Below are positions 58,591 to 64,000 of a stretch of DNA of 64,000 bases, piece after piece. The stretch is from an uncultured Mucilaginibacter sp. (lineage in GTDB: Bacteria; Bacteroidota; Bacteroidia; Sphingobacteriales; Sphingobacteriaceae): contig CAIPFE010000010.1 of assembly GCA_903864275.1 (NCBI GenBank), forward strand, positions 124,001-188,000, written 5' to 3'. The first letter of the stretch is position 1. Each line of letters begins with the position of its first letter. Position numbers and translations under genes: made by a program. The notes beneath the pieces were generated by a model, which saw nothing but the letters and a program-made list of their open reading frames with translations, ran no database searches and was not told the DNA's origin.

Positions 58591-61092
58591 CTATTTTTTC
58601 AATAACTCCAACGCCTTTTTAAGGTCTGCTTTTGTTTTGGTAAGATCTTTCCAGGGGTCATCTGTCTTTTTCACCCTTTCCACTGTATTAAAAATGCTGT
58701 AGTCCGAAAGCTTCAGGTTATCGGTCACTTCATTCCAATGGAGAGGCGTGGATACCGTGGCGCCGGGCTTCGGCCTTACTGAATACGGGCAGGCGATGGT
58801 TTGCCCGTGCCTGTTCTGCAAAAAATCAATATAAATCCTGTTTTTCCTTTTAGCGGGACTTCGCTCTACGCTGGTTGTATCCGGCAGTTCATCGTGTATC
58901 AAATTTGCGGTATACTCGGCAAACATTTTTACAAAGTCGTAATCGTATTTAGCGCCGAGGTAGCAATAAATATGCAAGCCCTTTGATCCTGATGTTTTTA
59001 TAAAGGCATCAAGTTTCATGCGGTCAAAAATTTCTTTAGTTTTCAACGCCACTTCAACTGCCTGGGTGAACGGGACATCATGGGGATCAAGGTCGATCAC
59101 CACATAATCCGGGTTTTCCGGGGTTTTGTAGGAACTTAACCAGGGGTTTATCTCGATGCAGCCAAGGTTTACCATATACAGTAGGGTAGCCGCATCATCC
59201 CCAATAATATAATTGATGTCTTTATCGTTGCTGTCAGAGTGCAGCGGTTTGGTTTTTATCCAATCAGGCAAGTGAGCTGTGTCGGTATCTTTCTGAAAAA
59301 AACCTGGGTCACCGGTCCCGTTTGGCTGGCGGCGCATGGAAATGGGTTTGTCTTTTAAATAAGGTACGATCCAGTCGGCCATATCACGATAGTAATTGAT
59401 CAGCTGGCCTTTGGTTATCCCTTCTTCGCTCCAGAATACCTTATTCATGTGCGTCATTTTTAATTTTTTGCTGCCGAACGGGATAATTTCCTCATCAGCA
59501 AGCTGCTTGTCGGGTGTTTCCATAACTACTCTTTCAGATTTTTTATCAGTTCGTAAACCCTTAAAAACCGGGTGGCGCAAATGTTTGTCTGGCGTCCATT
59601 CGGAATACCATACTTCGCAAACCAGTTTTGGCTCAACCCAGGTAATTTTGCTGCGCCGGGTTATTCTTTCATCAAACGGCTTTTTATCAGTTTCAAGCGG
59701 GTGAAGCTTTGTATATAATTCCTTTATCCCGGTATCGTCAAACCCGGTGCCGCAATTGCCAATGTATTGTATCTTTTCCCCCGGCTTTATCCCGAGGACC
59801 AGGGAGCCAAAATATTTACGCGACCCCGTTGGCGCCGTATATCCGCAAATGATCGCTTCCTGCGAGTTCTGCAGTTTAAATTTCAGCCAGCGGTCCGATC
59901 GTTTCCCGCTATCATAATAACTGTGCTCATCCTTCCCGATAATCCCTTCCCAGCCTTCCTTTTTTGCTTTCTCAAAAAACTCAACGCCTTTGCCTTCTAT
60001 AAAATCGTTGTAGATAATATCAGCGCTGTTAACCGAAGGCATCAATGACTTTAACAGGTGTTTCCGTTTAATAAGCTCCATCTCGCGCAGGTCGTGCCCC
60101 TCCAGGCTTAGGAGGTCAAAAACATAATATTTAAGCTTTAAGTCTTTTGTATCGCCATTATATTGCTGGATATCATGAAAACTGCTTTTTCCGTTTTTAT
60201 CCTCGATCACCAGTTCGCCGTCAAGCACCGCATTTTTCTTTATTTGCTTTAAATCGTCAACAATTTTTTTATAGTCGGCGCTAAAGTCAATATCATTCCT
60301 TGAGATCAGCCGGGCTTTGGTGCCGGTATAACCGATGGCCCGGTAACCGTCAAGTTTGCGCTCGTAGATCCAATCTTCCCTGTCGAACACTTTAGCTTCC
60401 AGTTTGGCCATCATAGGTTTATAGGCCTTACCGGGGAGTGGCGCATCATCACTTTCAGTTGCTTCGGTTACCTCAGGACTTTTTTTTTCAGCCTTGATCT
60501 TTTGAGGCGATGGCAATCCCTTAGCTTTCCCCTCCTTGTTGTTTTTCATCGCCTTTATCTGGTCGGGCACAAGGTCTTCGCTGTTAAAATCATCAACGGC
60601 AAATTCATCCCTGTGCTTGATAAGCAGCCAGGAATTATCTTCGGCATTATGCAGTTTTACCAGGGCAAATTCGCCCTTTAAAATATTGCCGTTAAGCCTG
60701 AATTTTAAATTACCCGATTTTAAGCCTGCCCGCAATGTTTTCCGGTCATCTGCACGTTTTTCAGCTAATGAGGTATAGGTGCCTTTATCCCATATCAGCA
60801 CCACGCCTGCGCCGTAATTGCCGTTTGGTATTATCCCTTCAAATTTGCGGTAGTCAAAAGGGTGATCTTCTACCATCATGGCCAAACGTTTATCATCCGG
60901 GTTCATAGACGGGCCCTTAGGAACCGCCCAGCTTTTTAATGTGCCGTCCAGCTCGAGCCTGAAATCATAATGCAGGTGCGATGCATGGTGCCGCTGAACC
61001 ACAAATGCCAATTGCTTTTCGGTGCTTTTCCCGCTTTTTGGTTCGGTGGTTTTTTTAAAATCGCGCTTTTTAATATAATCCAGCAAGCTCAT
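58591..61092 (-). CDS. ligD: Multifunctional DNA ligase D for non-homologous end joining
   Basis: This 833-residue protein has three domains in order: 3'-phosphoesterase (about 20-165; VVQRHHASHLHYDFRLE and VPKGPS), ATP-dependent ligase (about 225-530; adenylated K246 in YERKLDGYRA), and primase-polymerase (about 545-830; EINPWLSS and YVVIDLDPHD). All three catalytic motifs are present. LigD trims, fills and seals double-strand breaks held by Ku. The Ku gene ends one base before this start, so the two are co-translated. Confidence 0.96.
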   Translation of the reverse strand: MSLLDYIKKRDFKKTTEPKSGKSTEKQLAFVVQRHHASHLHYDFRLELDGTLKSWAVPKGPSMNPDDKRLAMMVEDHPFDYRKFEGIIPNGNYGAGVVLIWDKGTYTSLAEKRADDRKTLRAGLKSGNLKFRLNGNILKGEFALVKLHNAEDNSWLLIKHRDEFAVDDFNSEDLVPDQIKAMKNNKEGKAKGLPSPQKIKAEKKSPEVTEATESDDAPLPGKAYKPMMAKLEAKVFDREDWIYERKLDGYRAIGYTGTKARLISRNDIDFSADYKKIVDDLKQIKKNAVLDGELVIEDKNGKSSFHDIQQYNGDTKDLKLKYYVFDLLSLEGHDLREMELIKRKHLLKSLMPSVNSADIIYNDFIEGKGVEFFEKAKKEGWEGIIGKDEHSYYDSGKRSDRWLKFKLQNSQEAIICGYTAPTGSRKYFGSLVLGIKPGEKIQYIGNCGTGFDDTGIKELYTKLHPLETDKKPFDERITRRSKITWVEPKLVCEVWYSEWTPDKHLRHPVFKGLRTDKKSERVVMETPDKQLADEEIIPFGSKKLKMTHMNKVFWSEEGITKGQLINYYRDMADWIVPYLKDKPISMRRQPNGTGDPGFFQKDTDTAHLPDWIKTKPLHSDSNDKDINYIIGDDAATLLYMVNLGCIEINPWLSSYKTPENPDYVVIDLDPHDVPFTQAVEVALKTKEIFDRMKLDAFIKTSGSKGLHIYCYLGAKYDYDFVKMFAEYTANLIHDELPDTTSVERSPAKRKNRIYIDFLQNRHGQTIACPYSVRPKPGATVSTPLHWNEVTDNLKLSDYSIFNTVERVKKTDDPWKDLTKTKADLKKALELLKK

Positions 61093-61093
61093 G

Positions 61094-61864
61094 TCAGGCC
61101 CCTTTCTTTGTATTTAAGCTTTGCATCAGTTGTTCGTAAAGGTCGTCGCCGGTAGCTTTTTTAGGCGTCAGTTTTTTAACAGTGGCCCGTTTGCCTTTTG
61201 ATTTTGCTTTGATGATCTTCAGCAATTCATCATTGTACTCATCCTTAAATTTCGAAACATCAAAATGCTCGGCATATTGGTTGATGAGCGCCATGCCCAC
61301 GTCCAGCTCCTTTTTACTTACGGTTACATCCTTGCCAATATTCAGATCATCTGTACTCCTGATCTCCTGGGCGAAACGGATGCGGGTAACCACCAGCACA
61401 TCGTCGACCGGGTGAACAATGCAAAGAGACTCGGTGGTACGCAAAACAAAACGCGCCAGCCCTGCTTTTTTTGATTTTACAAGGGCCTGTACCAACAGGG
61501 CATAAGCCTTATTGTTTTTGGTGTCAGGCTCCGTGTAATATGATGTTTCGTAATACATAGGGTTTACATCGCCGATATCCACAAAGCTTTCGATCTCTAT
61601 CACCTTGCTTTTTTCAGGGGCAGCGTCCTCAAAATCATGTTCATCTACGATCACAAAATCATCGTTCAGCTTGTAGGCTTTGACAATTTTGTCATAGGGC
61701 ACTTCCTTATGTGTGTTTTCGTTGACACGCTGGTAACGGATATGCGCATGGTCGCGGCCATCCAGCATATCAAAATCAAGCGAGCTGGACTGAACTGCCG
61801 AATATAATTTTACCGGGATACTTACCAGCCCGAAACCAAGTGAACCTTTCCAGATTGATCTCAT
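61094..61864 (-). CDS. ku: Ku-type DNA end-binding protein
   Basis: This 256-residue bacterial Ku begins MRSIWKGSLGFGLVSIPVKLYSAV. KEVPYDKIVKAYKLNDDFVIVDEHDFEDAAPEKSKVIEIESFV is the core ring region, and the C-terminal 50 residues are lysine-rich. It encircles broken DNA ends and recruits LigD. ATG 61864 is preferred over the in-frame 61885 because MRSIWKG is the conserved start. Confidence 0.95.
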   Translation of the reverse strand: MRSIWKGSLGFGLVSIPVKLYSAVQSSSLDFDMLDGRDHAHIRYQRVNENTHKEVPYDKIVKAYKLNDDFVIVDEHDFEDAAPEKSKVIEIESFVDIGDVNPMYYETSYYTEPDTKNNKAYALLVQALVKSKKAGLARFVLRTTESLCIVHPVDDVLVVTRIRFAQEIRSTDDLNIGKDVTVSKKELDVGMALINQYAEHFDVSKFKDEYNDELLKIIKAKSKGKRATVKKLTPKKATGDDLYEQLMQSLNTKKGA

Positions 61865-61980
61865 ACTCGATGTATTTAAATACATAAATATAGCAATTAT
61901 GAATCAGAAAGAGTTTTTGAAGGTTTTTTGTTTTAATAAATTACGTGAGTAGATATAAGAATTGAATACCATTGCAATAT

Positions 61981-62131
61981 GCCCCGTTAGGGGCTACCGC
62001 TTTGTAGAAATCAAATAAACAAGGATAATTGCCACGTCAGTGGCTACCCTTCGCGAATTGGGTAGTCCGCCAGCTGGCGGAGCAAAAATAACGTTTGAAT
62101 GATGTTCGACAAAGCGGTAGCCGGCAGGGCA
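61981..62131. repeat. Composite nested-hairpin element B
   Basis: Perfect 14-bp outer arms (ggctaccgctttgt 61992-62005; acaaagcggtagcc 62109-62122) flank further hairpins: 61981-61994 (gccccgttaggggc), 62031-62044 (gccacgtcagtggc), 62044-62065 (ctaccc/gggtag) and 62066-62081 (a 16-bp perfect palindrome). It lies in the 393-bp gap 61865-62257; the rest of that gap shows AT-rich sequence only. Each side carries a unit of the form tttctayaaa plus hairpin, as in element A. Confidence 0.8.
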
Positions 62132-62257
62132 AAGATTTTTCTTACATCGAACTCACGTTAAATTAAGATTTTCAAAGAGAAAAGAACTTCAATACCGGTC
62201 TCGAGCTACAATGATCGGAGCATTTTATTAGGTCTATTTTATCAATGTATCTGGGTA

Positions 62258-63343
62258 TTACGCCGATAATTTGTGTGCGAAGGTTTTATGTTTGTTTCCG
62301 AACTGGGGCCTGACAAGCCAGCTTTTTCTGTTTGGCTTACGGAAATACAGCCAATAAAAAAAGAAAAGGGTTGTTATTATCGTTATCCCGGTAAAACTCC
62401 ATTCGGGCATTATATTTCGCAGGTTTATCAATGATCCATCTTTACTAAAACTTCCATATCCGAATAAAGCAGGGATCCTGAACCAGTAATAACAAGATAC
62501 GCCAGCGGCTGCAAAAAAACTGGTCAGTCTGCGTTCAAATTTTGGCTGGATTATCGACGATAATATGGCATAAATAACAAGTGTTATCGTAAACCCGAGC
62601 AAAGGCATTTCATAAACGCTGAAAAATGCGTTTAGCGACGTTAAATGGGCTTCATCCGGGACATGGAACCAACCCCAGATAAACCCGGGCAAACCGCCTA
62701 CAATAAGCAAGGCGGTTGTTTTCTGAACACCGGTCTTTGCCGAAATCAACGGATTAACATTTGGCGTTGAATCAGGACAAAGCGCTACACATTTCATGCA
62801 TTTATCGCAATGCGCGTTGGGGATTGACATAAATACATTACCCCCGTATAGTTTTTCAACCGGGTGGATAGGGCATAAGCCCGAACACCAGGCGCTTTTC
62901 CATTCATAAAAGAAACCCAAAGTTACCCCGATCCCCGCCATAGAAATGATCATTAAGCCCGTCGCCACCCCGTTTGCATTAAACAGGGAATGACGCAAGG
63001 GAACAATGGTGTACAAGGCCAATATAGCGATGAGGTTCAGGATGGCCAGTTGCTTTGCCGAAAGTTTCCTTCTTTTTGATAATTCGAAATGGCGCGGCAG
63101 CAGGATAGTAGTTGCCAGGGGGCAAACATTCCGCCAAACGCCTGTGGCCAATACAAGTAATGCCGGCGCCACGGGGATCAATATGTTCCAGAACAATAAG
63201 ACACCAAGTGATGGATAAAAAAGTAAACAAAATAAAATAACAGCGCCAACCAGCCAAACGGCGCCCTGGACTATCCGCCAGGTTAAAATGGAACGGGCCG
63301 ACAATTGATCGCCCGACTTAAATTCAGATTGTTTTACAGGCAT
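62258..63343 (-). CDS. Multi-pass membrane protein with 4Fe-4S motif
   Basis: This 361-residue protein has about eight membrane segments. Cysteine motifs are WRNVCPLAT, WCSGLCPIHPVE and a 4Fe-4S motif CDKCMKCVALCP in a cytoplasmic or external loop. This arrangement resembles NapH/NosR/RdxA-type membrane ferredoxins that pass electrons to a partner, although no partner reductase is nearby. The exact family is uncertain. It is a lone gene with repeats upstream. Confidence 0.75.
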   Translation of the reverse strand: MPVKQSEFKSGDQLSARSILTWRIVQGAVWLVGAVILFCLLFYPSLGVLLFWNILIPVAPALLVLATGVWRNVCPLATTILLPRHFELSKRRKLSAKQLAILNLIAILALYTIVPLRHSLFNANGVATGLMIISMAGIGVTLGFFYEWKSAWCSGLCPIHPVEKLYGGNVFMSIPNAHCDKCMKCVALCPDSTPNVNPLISAKTGVQKTTALLIVGGLPGFIWGWFHVPDEAHLTSLNAFFSVYEMPLLGFTITLVIYAILSSIIQPKFERRLTSFFAAAGVSCYYWFRIPALFGYGSFSKDGSLINLRNIMPEWSFTGITIITTLFFFYWLYFRKPNRKSWLVRPQFGNKHKTFAHKLSA

Positions 63344-63509
63344 AAAAACACAGTGATAATTTATTAGAATATTTATTAATAATGAGGTCAGCCATTATTG
63401 GTGACTAAGGTATAGGAAACCGCGCTTGCAAAAATGATCTGCATCACTTTGTTGTTTATTTATTTGGGGCAACGGGAACCTGGAGATTTTCTTTTTTTGC
63501 CCCAATCTG

Positions 63510-63517
63510 TAAATTTG
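63510..63517 (+). promoter_or_regulatory. -7 promoter box of the DUF1801 gene
   Basis: TAAATTTG lies 44 bp before ATG 63562. Confidence 0.45.
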
Positions 63518-63561
63518 TATTGTTGTTCAATAGGTATTGACAATTTCTTAATGAACTTGCG

Positions 63562-63981
63562 ATGGCTGAAATAAAAACAAAACCAACCCGGATAACTGCT
63601 GAAAGTTTTTTGGATAATGTAACTGATGAAAAAGTACGTATGGATTGCGATGTCCTGGTACAAATGATGGAAAAAGCTACGGGTGAAAAGCCTGTGATGT
63701 GGGGGCCGTCCATTATCGGATTTGGTAAATACCATTATAAGTACGACAGCGGCCACGAAGGCGATATTTGTTTAACCGGGTTTTCTCCCCGCAAAGGGAA
63801 CCTTTCTCTGTATGTACTGGCTGGTTTTGAAGGGCAGTCGGGCCTGCTTTCCACATTAGGAAAACACAAAGCAGGCAAAGGGTGCCTCTACATCAAAAAA
63901 CTGGATGATGTGAACCTTGATGTTTTGGAAAGTTTGATAAAAAAGTCGGTTGACTTTTTGAGGGGGAAGTATCATAAATGA
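63562..63981 (+). CDS. DUF1801-domain protein
   Basis: This 139-residue protein of the DUF1801 (YdhG-like) fold contains MDCDVLVQMMEKATGEKPVMWGPSIIGFGKYHYKYDSGHEGD and LGKHKAGKGCLYIKKLDDVNLDVLESLI, the two typical blocks. The family is small, soluble and of unknown function. The gene ends 19 bp before the window edge and appears complete. Confidence 0.85.
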   Translation: MAEIKTKPTRITAESFLDNVTDEKVRMDCDVLVQMMEKATGEKPVMWGPSIIGFGKYHYKYDSGHEGDICLTGFSPRKGNLSLYVLAGFEGQSGLLSTLGKHKAGKGCLYIKKLDDVNLDVLESLIKKSVDFLRGKYHK

Positions 63982-64000
63982 AATCTTAAGACCAAAAGCT

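Noticed and set aside
1..64000. tRNA and rRNA genes
   Set aside because: No cloverleaf or rRNA-like sequence was noticed in any gap by eye; a covariance-model scan would be decisive.

Overview
The window looks like the chromosome of a member of Bacteroidota, most probably family Sphingobacteriaceae (Mucilaginibacter/Pedobacter-like). The reasons are: promoters of the Bacteroidota type (a TAnnTTTG box near -7, often with TTTG about 20 bp upstream), almost no Shine-Dalgarno sequences, a long Ala/Glu-rich tail on ribosomal protein S16, a fused HemC-HemD protein, futalosine-route menaquinone genes, GH2/GH36 secreted glycosidases, and many short palindromic word repeats between operons. The assignment is inferred from these traits, not from a database search.

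Layout. 1-6105: cyanophycin metabolism (cphA cut by the window edge, cyanophycinase, isoaspartyl peptidase) with a secreted GH2 glycosidase placed between synthesis and degradation genes. 6182-7383: small AT-rich accessory patch with a RelE/HigB-like toxin-antitoxin pair. 7433-16408: envelope and transport genes (APC permease, tail-specific protease, DigH-like glycosyl hydrolase, coiled-coil membrane protein). 16503-20279: a very large orphan histidine kinase. 20419-26105: fabD, folE, queD, mqnB, mqnD, truB, ribF. 26312-30951: membrane proteins, a LysE-type exporter and lpdA. 31201-32435: rpsP-rimM. 32616-36211: a complete IS1595-family transposon with exact 8-bp target duplications, carrying a HEPN-domain gene, a transposase and a Doc-type toxin with a large DNA-binding partner. 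36270-40674: DUF2975 pair with its Xre regulator, glyoxalase-fold proteins, a GNAT-nitrilase fusion and a DoxX-like protein. 40838-50449: heme pathway hemA-hemCD-hemB-hemL-[kinase/regulator/TPR]-hemE-hemJ. 50450-54495: amidohydrolase, GH36 alpha-galactosidase and two small proteins, all leftward. 54859-57032: ECF sigma factor, membrane partner and outer-membrane barrel. 57232-63981: ABC ATPase, a 51-residue membrane protein, LigD-Ku end joining, a polyferredoxin-type membrane protein and a DUF1801 protein.

How genes work together. The cyanophycin enzymes would store and release Arg and Asp. The heme cluster supplies most steps from glutamyl-tRNA to protoporphyrin and contains its own two-component system. 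mqnB and mqnD are two steps of menaquinone synthesis. Ku and LigD form a minimal non-homologous end-joining pair.

The most notable signals are the IS1595 transposon with its passenger toxin module and 32-bp perfect palindrome, its insertion exactly at the -33 box of a neighbouring promoter, intergenic word repeats that have entered mqnB and mqnD in frame or supply stop codons, and three composite nested-hairpin elements, two of which share one repeat unit. I found no rRNA, tRNA or CRISPR array.
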